Source of the DNA: Flavobacterium sp.
Lineage (GTDB): Bacteria > Bacteroidota > Bacteroidia > Flavobacteriales > Flavobacteriaceae
Length of the DNA stretch: 12,457 bases
Direction: 5' to 3'
Assembly: GCF_021151785.1 (NCBI RefSeq)
Contig: NZ_JAGKWP010000073.1
Coordinates: forward strand, 1-12,457
Shown: positions 5,504-12,457 of the stretch, piece after piece
How positions within the stretch are numbered: the first letter of the stretch is position 1
Layout of the letters: the number at the start of each line of letters is the position of its first letter
Program-made: the position numbers and the translations under genes
The notes under the pieces: generated by a model
Database searches by the model: none
What the model was told of the DNA's origin: nothing
What the model saw: only the letters and a program-made list of their open reading frames with translations

Positions 5504-6797
5504 ATTATCCCTATGTTTTTTTCTGTTCTCCTTGATTTTAACTCAGGCTCAAGAACGAAAAGTTTTAACACTCAAAGAAGTTATTGAATTAGCTTCGAGT
5601 AAAACAACGGCTGCTCAAGTAGCTGATGCCAAAGTAAAAACTAAAGAATTAGAATTTCAAGTTGCTAAAAACAGACAATTACCCGATTTAAAAATTTCTG
5701 GTCAATATCAAAGATTGTCTTCTGCCAATGTAAATTTGAAATTAAATAATTCATCTTCTACAACTTCTGCATCGTCACAACAAAATGCAAAAGTCAATCA
5801 GCTTATGTTAGGTAATGCTACACTATCTTATCCATTATTTGCTGGGTTTAAGATAAAAAATAATGTTGCTTTATCTCAGCATTTGTTAGAAGCTGAAAAA
5901 AATGTAGCAGCCTATTCTAAAGAAGAAGTAGCACATGAAGCTATTACCATATATTTGAATTTATATAAAGCTCAACAAAGTCAAAAATTGATTCAAGAAA
6001 ACATTAAGCGAGCTACTCAGCGAGTGAGAGACTTTAAAGCTATGATGGACAATGGAATCATAGCAAGAAATGATTTTTTGAAAGCGGAATTACAGGTTTC
6101 TAATTATAAAGTTGCTTATGAAGAAGCTGTTTCTAACGAAGAAATCTTGAGTTATCAATTGGCTTTATTACTAAAGTTGGATGAAAATTCACATTTTGAA
6201 ATTAAAGATAAAGAAATGGCTTTAATTGAGTCTTCCCTCAATGAATGGAATCGAAAAGATATCAAAGCCATGACAGCACAAATTGAAGCAGCAAAAAATA
6301 ATGTAAAAATCGCCAAAAGTAATTACTATCCTTCTATTTCTTTAATGTCGGGGTATATTGCCTTAGATTTACAAAATGTATTGACTGTTTCTAATGCCAT
6401 GAATTTTGGTGTAGGTGTTTCTTATGATGTTTCTTCATTGTTTAAAAATAATAAAGAAGTGAAAGTCGCAAAAAGTAAAGTTGAAGAGTTAGAGTTACAT
6501 CTTAATCAGTTAAATGATCAAGTTAAAATCGAAGTTAAGTCAGCTCAAACTAATTTCAATTTAGCAAAAGAGCAATACAAAGTATATCAAGAAGCAGTTA
6601 ATCAAGCTTCAGAAAATTTTAGAATTATTAAAGATAAATATGATAATGGTTTGGCTGATACAAATGATTTGTTAGAAGCAGAAACCCAACAATTACAAGC
6701 ACAAATTTCAGAAACTTATGGAAGAGCAAATATTGTTTTGAAATACATGGATTTACAAGCAGCTCAAGGAACATTATTATCTACTAACAAAAATTAA
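5490..6797 (+). CDS. TolC-family outer-membrane efflux channel
   Basis: The 435-residue protein begins with a signal peptide: KKSK, a hydrophobic stretch, and likely cleavage after LTQA at about residue 20. Two OEP-type repeats follow, dominated by long Ala/Gln/Lys/Glu-rich coiled-coil helices, as in TolC monomers. Family-like elements are VLTLKEVIELA near the mature N-terminus, LSYPLFAGFKIKNNVALSQH, the helical hairpin segments around MDNGIIARNDFLKAELQV, and their repeat-two counterpart KYDNGLADTNDLLEAETQ. It should trimerise in the outer membrane with a periplasmic tunnel, receiving substrate from the HlyD adaptor and the MFS pump encoded next. Its start lies inside the tetR gene (14-nt overlap), a sign of coupled translation, and the HlyD gene follows after 9 nt. 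Confidence 0.93.
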   Translation: MKKSKLSLCFFLFSLILTQAQERKVLTLKEVIELASSKTTAAQVADAKVKTKELEFQVAKNRQLPDLKISGQYQRLSSANVNLKLNNSSSTTSASSQQNAKVNQLMLGNATLSYPLFAGFKIKNNVALSQHLLEAEKNVAAYSKEEVAHEAITIYLNLYKAQQSQKLIQENIKRATQRVRDFKAMMDNGIIARNDFLKAELQVSNYKVAYEEAVSNEEILSYQLALLLKLDENSHFEIKDKEMALIESSLNEWNRKDIKAMTAQIEAAKNNVKIAKSNYYPSISLMSGYIALDLQNVLTVSNAMNFGVGVSYDVSSLFKNNKEVKVAKSKVEELELHLNQLNDQVKIEVKSAQTNFNLAKEQYKVYQEAVNQASENFRIIKDKYDNGLADTNDLLEAETQQLQAQISETYGRANIVLKYMDLQAAQGTLLSTNKN

Positions 6798-6806
6798 TCA
6801 AAAAAT

Positions 6807-7886
6807 ATGGAAACGAAAAAGACAAATAAAAAATTCACATTAATATTAGGTTCTTTTGTAGTATTAGGTCTAATATATGGTATTTACAAATTCAATCATG
6901 CACAAGGTCATGAAGAAACGGATGATGCTCAAATTGAGCAGAATATGACACCTATAATTCCTAGAGTAGGAGGTTATATAAGTAAAGTATTTGTTAAAGA
7001 TAATCAAATGGTAAAAAAAGGAGATACACTTTTTATAATTGATAATCAGGATTATTTAGTAAAAGTGAATGAAGCAGAGGCTGCTTTGTTAGCTGCTAAG
7101 AATTCGTTTGAAGTTTCTAAAGCAGATGTAGATGCTGCTGCTGCAAATATTTCTATTTCAAACGCAACAATTCAATCAAATACTGAAAGTATAGAAATGG
7201 CAAAAGTTCGTTTAGAGCGAGCTTCGAATGATTTTGAACGTTATTCTAATTTATATAAAAATCAGTCTATTACTAAGCAACAATATGAACAAGCGTGGGC
7301 AGCTAAACAAGAAGCATTAAAACAAGTAGAAATGTTGAAACAACAGAAAATTGCAAGTGCTAATCAGAAAAATGCAGTAGTATCAAAAATAACAGTTGCT
7401 TCTAAACAAACTCATGTTGCTAACGCCAATATTAATAGAGCGCAAGCTGCATATGATGCTGCTAAATTAAATTTAAGCTATACTATTATAACAGCTTCAG
7501 TAGATGGTCAAGTATCTAATATTGATATACAAGTTGGGCAATTGGTACAACCAGGCCAAGCTTTATTCTATTTAGTTAATAATCAAGATACTTGGGTTGT
7601 AGCTAATTTTAAAGAAACGCAATTAAATAAAATGCGTGAAGGGCAAAAAGTAACTTTAGAGGTTGATGCTTACCCAGATGATTCTTTTGAAGGCGAAATC
7701 GTTTCTTTTTCACCAGCAACGGGTTCAAAATTTTCGATTTTACCTCCGGATAATGCTACAGGAAATTTTGTTAAAACGGTACAACGTTTACCAGTAAAAA
7801 TTAAATTATCAAATTCAAATGATAAAGAAAAAGTAAAACTATTACGACCTGGAATGAATGTATTTGTTGATGTTCACGTAAAATAA
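6807..7886 (+). CDS. HlyD/EmrA-family periplasmic adaptor of the efflux pump
   Basis: The 359-residue protein has a short cytoplasmic tail, one transmembrane anchor (about 10-29) and the EmrA-like segment ETDDAQIEQNMTPI (37-50). The first half of a lipoyl/barrel-sandwich domain follows (IPRVGGYISKVFVKDNQMV, 51-69), then a long Ala-rich coiled-coil hairpin (about 85-215). The second lipoyl half (SVDGQVSNIDIQVGQLV, about 231-247) and a beta-barrel region with NQDTWVVANFKETQL come next. This is the usual domain order of membrane fusion proteins that pair with DHA2 pumps. It bridges the MFS protein and the TolC-like channel encoded around it. The gaps to its neighbours are 9 and 6 nt. No clear ribosome binding site is visible, as is normal for the phylum. 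Confidence 0.93.
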   Translation: METKKTNKKFTLILGSFVVLGLIYGIYKFNHAQGHEETDDAQIEQNMTPIIPRVGGYISKVFVKDNQMVKKGDTLFIIDNQDYLVKVNEAEAALLAAKNSFEVSKADVDAAAANISISNATIQSNTESIEMAKVRLERASNDFERYSNLYKNQSITKQQYEQAWAAKQEALKQVEMLKQQKIASANQKNAVVSKITVASKQTHVANANINRAQAAYDAAKLNLSYTIITASVDGQVSNIDIQVGQLVQPGQALFYLVNNQDTWVVANFKETQLNKMREGQKVTLEVDAYPDDSFEGEIVSFSPATGSKFSILPPDNATGNFVKTVQRLPVKIKLSNSNDKEKVKLLRPGMNVFVDVHVK

Positions 7887-7892
7887 AACATT

Positions 7893-9464
7893 TTGGAAAC
7901 AGAAAATTTAGTTGAATACGGTTACAGAAGAGTAATTATTACCATTACAGCAATTCTTTGTGCGCTTTTAGAAATTGTAGATACCACAATTGTAAATGTA
8001 GCACTGAATGATATGCGTGGAAGTTTAGGTGCTACCTTAACAGATGTTGCTTGGGTAATAACGGCATATGCAATTGCTAACGTAATTATTATTCCAATGA
8101 CGAGTTGGTTATCACAACAATTTGGTCGAAGAAACTATTTTGCAGTATCAATTGTAATTTTTACTGTGGCTTCGTTTTTATGTGGAAATGCGAGTAATAT
8201 TTGGGAGTTGGTAATGTTTAGATTTATTCAAGGTATGGGAGGTGGCGCCTTATTGGTAACTGCACAAACCATTATAACCGAATCATATCCTGTTGAAAAG
8301 CGGGGAATGGCTCAAGCTATTTATGGAATGGGAGTTATTGTAGGGCCAACATTAGGACCACCTTTAGGAGGTTATTTAGTTGATAATTTTTCTTGGCCAT
8401 ATATTTTTTACATCAACATTCCAATAGGAATTATAGCTACATTACTTACCTTAACCTACGTTAAAAGTCCAAAATATGGAGAAAAATTGAAAGCCAATCA
8501 AGTGGATTGGTGGGGAATTCTTTTTTTAACAGCTTTTATAGGCTCGCTACAATTTGTTTTGGAACATGGTCAACAGGATGATTGGTTCGAAAACCAAACA
8601 ATAGTTGTCTTATCTGTTGTTTCTTTTGTAGGTTTATTATTGTTTATTTGGAGAGAATTGGTTTATAAATATCCTATTGTAAATCTTAGGGTATTGAATG
8701 ATAGTAATTTAAAAATTGGAGTAATTCTCTGTTTTATTTTAGGTTTTGGATTATATGGTTCTACTTTTGTAATTCCTATTTATACGCAAGCAATTTTGGG
8801 TTGGACAGCTACTGATGCAGGTTTACTCTTAATACCTAGTTCAATTATGACTGGAATCATGATGCCAATTATTGGTAAGCTTATTCAAAAAGGAATTCCC
8901 CAAACTTACATGGTTGCACTAGGATTTTCTATCTTTTTTGGATTTACCTTTTGGATGTATTCAATCATGACTCCTGATACAGGTAGTGAGCATATGTTTA
9001 ATCCTTTACTTTTAAGAGGAATTGGTCTTGGTCTTTTATTTGTACCAATTACTACATTGTCTCTATCGAGTTTAAAAGGACGTGAGATTGGTGATGGTGC
9101 AGCATTTACAGGTATGATGAGACAACTTGGTGGTTCTTTTGGTATTGCAATTATTACCACTTATATTGCGCGTTGGTCACAAAATCATAGAGTTGACCTC
9201 ATAAGTCACTTAAATGGTTCTAGTTTGACTGTGCAACAGCGAATAGAACAATTAAAATTAGGTTTTATTGCGAAGGGATATTCATCTAATGAAGCCTTAG
9301 ATAAAGCTTATAAAATAATTGATTTATCAGTAACTAAACAAGCAACCGTATTGTCTTATATGGATGTATTCATGTTTTTAGGTATTATGTTTCTAGCTTG
9401 TATTCCTATTGTCTTGTTCGTAAAATCGGGCAAAAGCAAAGTTGATTTATCAAATGTTCATTAA
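7893..9464 (+). CDS. DHA2-family (EmrB/QacA-like) MFS drug:proton antiporter, TTG start
   Basis: The 523-residue protein shows about 14 hydrophobic segments, as expected for the 14-TM DHA2 branch of the major facilitator superfamily. It carries LLEIVDTTIVNVALNDM in TM1 (motif D1), WLSQQFGRRNYF (motif A), RFIQGMGGGALL (motif B), and GMGVIVGPTLGPPLGGYL, the antiporter motif C. It should export toxic compounds in exchange for protons through the HlyD and TolC partners. The start must be TTG at 7893: in frame, the hlyD stop codon is only three codons upstream, with just AAC and ATT between, and the first internal ATG would delete TM1. A terminator hairpin follows 15 nt after the stop. The substrate range cannot be told from sequence. 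Confidence 0.93.
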   Translation: METENLVEYGYRRVIITITAILCALLEIVDTTIVNVALNDMRGSLGATLTDVAWVITAYAIANVIIIPMTSWLSQQFGRRNYFAVSIVIFTVASFLCGNASNIWELVMFRFIQGMGGGALLVTAQTIITESYPVEKRGMAQAIYGMGVIVGPTLGPPLGGYLVDNFSWPYIFYINIPIGIIATLLTLTYVKSPKYGEKLKANQVDWWGILFLTAFIGSLQFVLEHGQQDDWFENQTIVVLSVVSFVGLLLFIWRELVYKYPIVNLRVLNDSNLKIGVILCFILGFGLYGSTFVIPIYTQAILGWTATDAGLLLIPSSIMTGIMMPIIGKLIQKGIPQTYMVALGFSIFFGFTFWMYSIMTPDTGSEHMFNPLLLRGIGLGLLFVPITTLSLSSLKGREIGDGAAFTGMMRQLGGSFGIAIITTYIARWSQNHRVDLISHLNGSSLTVQQRIEQLKLGFIAKGYSSNEALDKAYKIIDLSVTKQATVLSYMDVFMFLGIMFLACIPIVLFVKSGKSKVDLSNVH

Positions 9465-9479
9465 TAAGGTTTTTATTTG

Positions 9480-9518
9480 AAAAGACCTCTTTTCTATGCT
9501 TTTTGAAAGAGGTCTTTT
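9480..9518. terminator. Bidirectional terminator between the efflux operon and yaaA
   Basis: A perfect 13-bp stem AAAAGACCTCTTT / AAAGAGGTCTTTT encloses a 13-nt loop (9493-9505). A-rich and T-rich outer arms give a U tract in both directions. It overlaps the first two bases of the yaaA stop codon and ends both converging transcripts. Confidence 0.88.
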
Positions 9519-10275
9519 ATCTTGTAAAAACTAATTTTTGTTCACTACTTAAATTAGCATCAAACGCATACCCTTCATAATTAAATAGTTTTAACTGTTC
9601 AATAGTTTCTACTTCATTATCAATGATAAAACGTACCATTGAACCTCTTGCTTTTTTTGCAAAAAATGAAATAATTTTAAGTTTTCCATCTTTATAATCC
9701 TTGAACTCAGGTGTAATTATTGGAACTTTAAGTGTTTTAATATCAATAGCACTAAAATATTCATTACTAGCTAAATTTATAAAAAGTTCACCTTGTTTAA
9801 GTTCTGAATTTAGTGCATTTGTTAGTGTCTTTTTCCAAAATTCGTATAGATTTTTACTAACTCCTATTGAGATATTAGTGCCCATTTCTAATCGATACGC
9901 TTGTATTAAATCTAATGGCTTTAATAAACCATATAATCCAGAAAGAATTCTCAATTTATCTTGCAACTTAGATAATTTGTCTATCGGTAAAGAATAAACA
10001 TCTAATCCAGAGTAAACATCACCATCAAATGCATAAACAGCTTGTCTTGCATTTTCAGGAGTAAAAGGTAATGTCCAATTTTGATTTCTTTGCCAATTTA
10101 ATTCGGCTAATTTTTCAGAAATATCCATTAAAGCCATGAGTTCTTTTGGTTTTTTCTTTTTTAGCGTTTTTTGGATGGTTTCAGCTTTTTTTAAGAAGAT
10201 GGCTTCACTAAAGGAATCTGTAGGAACCTTTTTTTCAAAATTTAATGATTTAGCTGGAGAAATAACAATTTTCAT
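9517..10275 (-). CDS. yaaA: YaaA/DUF328 family peroxide-stress protein
   Basis: The 252-residue protein starts with MKIVISPAKSLNFE, the hallmark of the YaaA (DUF328, UPF0246) family, and keeps family features throughout: PFTPENARQAVYAFDGDVY, LRILSGLYGLLKPLD, YRLEMGT, LASNEYF and FFAKKARGSMVRF. Its length matches the roughly 250-residue norm. In E. coli, YaaA lowers free iron and limits Fenton damage during hydrogen peroxide stress, and members bind DNA; transfer of that role here is by family only. The frame extends to 10329, but the conserved N-terminus begins at ATG 10275 and a -7-like box lies in the extension, so the shorter start is used. It is transcribed alone, convergent with the efflux operon. 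Confidence 0.93.
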   Translation of the reverse strand: MKIVISPAKSLNFEKKVPTDSFSEAIFLKKAETIQKTLKKKKPKELMALMDISEKLAELNWQRNQNWTLPFTPENARQAVYAFDGDVYSGLDVYSLPIDKLSKLQDKLRILSGLYGLLKPLDLIQAYRLEMGTNISIGVSKNLYEFWKKTLTNALNSELKQGELFINLASNEYFSAIDIKTLKVPIITPEFKDYKDGKLKIISFFAKKARGSMVRFIIDNEVETIEQLKLFNYEGYAFDANLSSEQKLVFTR

Positions 10276-10292
10276 AGACATTATATTTTTGT

Positions 10293-10300
10293 CAAAATTA
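10293..10300 (-). promoter_or_regulatory. Possible -7 element for yaaA
   Basis: On the minus strand this reads TAATTTTG, a TAnnTTTG match 17 nt before the yaaA start. No TTG lies at the expected -33 distance. It shares the 11-mer TAATTTTGACA with the candidate box before the Smr gene. Confidence 0.4.
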
Positions 10301-10391
10301 AGCATTTTTAATAAACGTAAAATTATCAACTATAAATTCTAAACATACTTAAATTGATGTTAGCAATGAAATAAAGTATTAAAAATCTATT

Positions 10392-10421
10392 TTGTGTTTG
10401 CTTTTGAAATGTGTATCTTCG
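10392..10421 (+). promoter_or_regulatory. Promoter of the DUF2520-KdsC-UbiA operon
   Basis: TTG (10392-10394), a 19-nt spacer and TATCTTCG (10414-10421) fit the Bacteroidota promoter, with C for T at the seventh position of the -7 box. The box ends only 4 nt before ATG 10426, so the message would be leaderless or almost so. The alternative GTG start at 10411 would lie upstream of the transcript. Confidence 0.7.
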
Positions 10422-10425
10422 CTCT

Positions 10426-11175
10426 ATGATTCAAGTAGTATTATTAGGTTCGGGAAATGTAGCTACACATCTATTTCAGGCGTTTAAAAAATCGAATGAA
10501 GTAGAGGTTCTTCAAGTTTTTTCTCGTTATTATTCTCCTGATTTTCCCAAAGAGATACAAACTTGTGAGTACCAAGAGTTGCATAAAGCAGATATCTATA
10601 TTATTTGTGTAACTGATTTAGCCATTCATGAGGTTTCTGAATCATTACCTTTTAAAAACGAATTGGTTGTTCATACTTCTGGTACATCAGCCATAACAAG
10701 TTTAGATGCAAAAAATAGAAGAGGTGTTTTTTATCCTTTGCAAACATTTTCAAAAACAAAAGCTATCGATTTCTCTGAAATTCCAATTTGTCTTGAAGCA
10801 GAAAATGAAGATGATTTCAAAGTCTTACAAAAAGTTGCTCTTGCTATTTCAAAAAAAGTACATCCTGTTTCTGATGAGCAACGAAAAGCATTACATGTAG
10901 CCGCTGTTTTTGTTTGTAATTTTGTTAATCATTTATATGTTATAGGAAATGAGATTTGTGAAAACAATGATATTCCTTTTTCTATTTTACATCCTCTAAT
11001 AAAAGAAACTGCTTCAAAAATTGAAATTTTATCACCACAATTGGCACAAACAGGTCCAGCTATTAGAAGAGATAACGAAACGATAGCTAAGCACTTAGCT
11101 TTTTTAAGAGAGGAAAATCAAAAAAATATTTATCAATTACTGACTCAATCTATACAACATGTCAAAAAGTTATAA
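10426..11175 (+). CDS. Rossmann-like and DUF2520 domain protein
   Basis: The 249-residue protein has an N-terminal Rossmann fold with the dinucleotide-binding loop LLGSGNVATHLFQAF (6-20), resembling F420/NADP-dependent oxidoreductases and pyrroline-5-carboxylate reductase. The C-terminal helical DUF2520 domain carries VFYPLQTFSK (about 101-110), HVAAVFVCNFVNHLY and QTGPAIRRDNETI. It probably binds NAD(P) and acts on a small metabolite, but no reaction is established for the family. Its gene leads a cluster with KdsC and a UbiA enzyme, and its end overlaps kdsC by 17 nt, which suggests coupled translation. Start ATG 10426 is chosen because the nucleotide-binding strand MIQVVLLG begins there and the -7 box lies directly upstream. 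Confidence 0.88.
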   Translation: MIQVVLLGSGNVATHLFQAFKKSNEVEVLQVFSRYYSPDFPKEIQTCEYQELHKADIYIICVTDLAIHEVSESLPFKNELVVHTSGTSAITSLDAKNRRGVFYPLQTFSKTKAIDFSEIPICLEAENEDDFKVLQKVALAISKKVHPVSDEQRKALHVAAVFVCNFVNHLYVIGNEICENNDIPFSILHPLIKETASKIEILSPQLAQTGPAIRRDNETIAKHLAFLREENQKNIYQLLTQSIQHVKKL

Positions 11176-11686
11176 AGAATTAATGAACGATATCAAAGCT
11201 TTTGTTTTTGATATTGATGGTGTTTTAACTGATGGAACAGTGCATGTTTCTCAAGATGGACAGTTATTACGTCAAATGAACATTAGAGATGGATATGCCA
11301 TGAAAGCTGCTGTGGATAAAGGATATCCTATATGTATCATTTCAGGAGGAAGTAATGAAGGAGTTCGAGTTCGTTTACAAAACCTAGGAATTAAAGATAT
11401 TCATCTTGGTGTTTCTGATAAAGTTGAAAAGTTTTATGAATTTTGTGATGGTTATCAAATCAAACCGGAACAAGTGCTTTATATGGGTGATGATATTCCT
11501 GATTATTTAGTTATGCAAAAAGTTGGTTTATCTACATGTCCTCAAGATGCTTCTCCTGAAATTAAAGGCATTTCTAAATATATTTCTCATGTGAATGGAG
11601 GTAGAGGAGCCGTTCGAGATGTAATAGAACAAGTAATGAAAGTACAAGGAACGTGGATGGATGATTTTTCAGCCAACTATTTTTAA
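11159..11686 (+). CDS. kdsC: KdsC-type HAD phosphatase (3-deoxy-D-manno-octulosonate 8-phosphate phosphatase)
   Basis: The 175-residue protein is a capless (C0) HAD phosphatase with all four motifs: the nucleophile and acid/base Asp18 and Asp20 in FDIDGVLTDG, the SGGSNEG loop (motif II, 62-68), Lys88 in SDK (motif III) and MGDDIPD (109-115) with the metal-binding aspartates. A GGRGAVRDVIE tail is typical of KdsC. The enzyme hydrolyses KDO-8-phosphate to KDO for the LPS inner core in the cytosol, as a tetramer. Length and motif spacing are normal. It overlaps the DUF2520 gene by 17 nt and is followed 17 nt later by the UbiA gene. Related 2-keto-3-deoxy sugar phosphatases look alike, so the precise sugar is likely rather than proven. 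Confidence 0.9.
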   Translation: MSKSYKELMNDIKAFVFDIDGVLTDGTVHVSQDGQLLRQMNIRDGYAMKAAVDKGYPICIISGGSNEGVRVRLQNLGIKDIHLGVSDKVEKFYEFCDGYQIKPEQVLYMGDDIPDYLVMQKVGLSTCPQDASPEIKGISKYISHVNGGRGAVRDVIEQVMKVQGTWMDDFSANYF

Positions 11687-11703
11687 CATTGTCACAATTA
11701 TAT

Positions 11704-12457
11704 ATGAAAGATTTTTTAAAATTAATTCGAATTGAAAATTTAGTAATGATTGCTTTAATGCAAATCATTGTTCGTTATACTTTTTTAAATTTTGCTGGTT
11801 TAATTCATGGTTTCAGTGATTTAAATTATGCTTTATTAATTATTGCAACTATTTGTATTGCTGCTGCTGGTTATATAATAAATGATATTTATGACGTGGA
11901 AGTAGACTATATCAATAAACCTGATAGAGTTTATGTTAGAAAAACTATTTCTGAAAAAATGGCATTTAATTGGTATTTTGCTTTAAATATAATTGGAGTA
12001 GGTATAGGGGTATATTTGAGTAATCAGGTGAATCGTTCAGCAGTGGCTGCTATATTTGTAATATGTTCAGCCTTATTGTATGTATACTCCAATGGTCTAA
12101 AGCAAATTCCTTTAGTAGGAAATGCAATTATTGCTTTTTTAGCATCAACAAGTATAATTGTCATTATTTTATTTAATATATTCCCCTACATGTTTGGTTT
12201 TAATAATGATCAAATGACAAATATGATGCATTTTTTATTGCAATATGCAGTAATGGCTTTTTTAATAAATTTTGCTCGTGAAATGGTAAAAACAATTGAA
12301 AATTATGAAGGAGATCAAGCTTGCGGAATTTCTACATCCGCTACCTATTTTGGTATTAATCCAACAAAAATATTAATTTCATTAACTCTAGCTGGATTAC
12401 TAGGTTTTTTAATTTACTTTATTTACAACAATCTATTTCATTTAACATATGTTATTA
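11704..12457 (+). CDS. UbiA-family prenyltransferase, 3' end missing
   Basis: The first 251 codons of a polytopic membrane protein are present and the window ends before the stop. The first Asp-rich motif is intact (NDIYDVEVD, 60-68, followed by NKPDR), which binds the Mg-diphosphate of a prenyl donor. The second motif region reads REMVKTIENYEGD (192-204). It most resembles geranylgeranylglycerol-phosphate geranylgeranyltransferase-type members, which usually read KDIED at 196-200. Here Thr197 and Asn200 replace two aspartates while Glu199, Glu202 and Asp204 remain. Several hydrophobic helices are evident (about 41-60, 88-105, 112-128, 138-160, 176-191, 222 onwards). It follows kdsC by 17 nt with no terminator between, so it is probably in the same operon and in envelope or quinone lipid synthesis. 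The acceptor is unknown. Confidence 0.87.
   Translation, partial: MKDFLKLIRIENLVMIALMQIIVRYTFLNFAGLIHGFSDLNYALLIIATICIAAAGYIINDIYDVEVDYINKPDRVYVRKTISEKMAFNWYFALNIIGVGIGVYLSNQVNRSAVAAIFVICSALLYVYSNGLKQIPLVGNAIIAFLASTSIIVIILFNIFPYMFGFNNDQMTNMMHFLLQYAVMAFLINFAREMVKTIENYEGDQACGISTSATYFGINPTKILISLTLAGLLGFLIYFIYNNLFHLTYVI

Noticed and set aside
7983..7996. Partial match (11 of 14) to the XRE operator palindrome inside the MFS gene
   Set aside because: It falls in codons for the conserved TM1 motif DTTIVNV, which dictate the sequence, and is not near a promoter.
9701..10342. Two plus-strand open frames (98 and 68 codons) across yaaA
   Set aside because: Both are antisense to the well-conserved yaaA gene, have no promoter-like element or family features, and are explained by codon bias of the other strand.
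10706..10900. Plus-strand open frame of 64 codons in another phase within the DUF2520 gene
   Set aside because: It lies wholly inside the conserved DUF2520 frame and its Lys/Phe-rich product is what a frame-shifted AT-rich gene gives.
1..12457. Defence system, CRISPR array, prophage or transposon
   Set aside because: The XRE regulator raised the question, but no regular repeats, nuclease/toxin pairs, integrase, transposase or terminal inverted repeats were found. The rest is housekeeping and efflux genes.

Overview
The window is AT-rich chromosomal DNA of a Bacteroidota member, most likely Flavobacteriaceae (Flavobacterium-like). The evidence is the gene content (TolC-HlyD-DHA2 efflux set, Smr plus cysteine desulfurase, DUF2520-KdsC-UbiA cluster), the near absence of Shine-Dalgarno sequences, and several promoters of the Bacteroidota type (TTG, about 19 bases, TAnnTTTG). 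No tRNA, rRNA, insertion sequence, CRISPR array or phage gene was seen. Coding density is high and most genes look like ordinary core or near-core genes.

Layout. (1) 1-390, minus strand: the N-terminal 130 codons of an XRE-type helix-turn-helix regulator that runs off the left edge. It is divergent from (2) 665-2317, plus strand: a cytosolic M14 zinc carboxypeptidase-like protein followed by an Lrp/AsnC regulator. The 274 bp between them hold three exact copies of the 14-bp palindrome TTTACAATTGTAAA and two near copies, two sites on the XRE side and three on the M14 side. (3) 2387-4066, minus strand: an Smr-domain protein followed 3 nt later by a NifS/IscS-type cysteine desulfurase. They converge on the Lrp gene at a symmetrical hairpin terminator. 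(4) 4211-4780, plus: a stand-alone glutamine amidotransferase (PabA/TrpG) with a clear promoter. (5) 4877-9464, plus: a tetR-tolC-hlyD-DHA2 MFS operon encoding a tripartite drug-efflux system. Its regulator has a tandem 17-bp operator wrapped around the promoter. (6) 9517-10275, minus: yaaA, sharing a bidirectional terminator with the efflux operon. (7) 10426 to the right edge, plus: a DUF2520 Rossmann protein, KdsC-type KDO-8-phosphate phosphatase and a UbiA-family prenyltransferase cut by the edge, tightly packed and probably one operon.

How the parts work together. The efflux operon is a self-contained module: outer-membrane channel, periplasmic adaptor, inner-membrane pump and local repressor. 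The right-hand operon points to envelope work (KDO for LPS, a polyprenyl transfer reaction). The XRE/M14/Lrp block is the least explained part. Its repeated palindromes suggest a local regulator controlling both itself and an intracellular peptidase, and it is the best candidate here for undescribed biology. Start codons were revised from the longest reading frame for the M14, Smr, PabA, YaaA and DUF2520 genes, because the extensions overlap operators or promoters or add residues before the conserved N-terminus. The MFS pump must use a TTG start.
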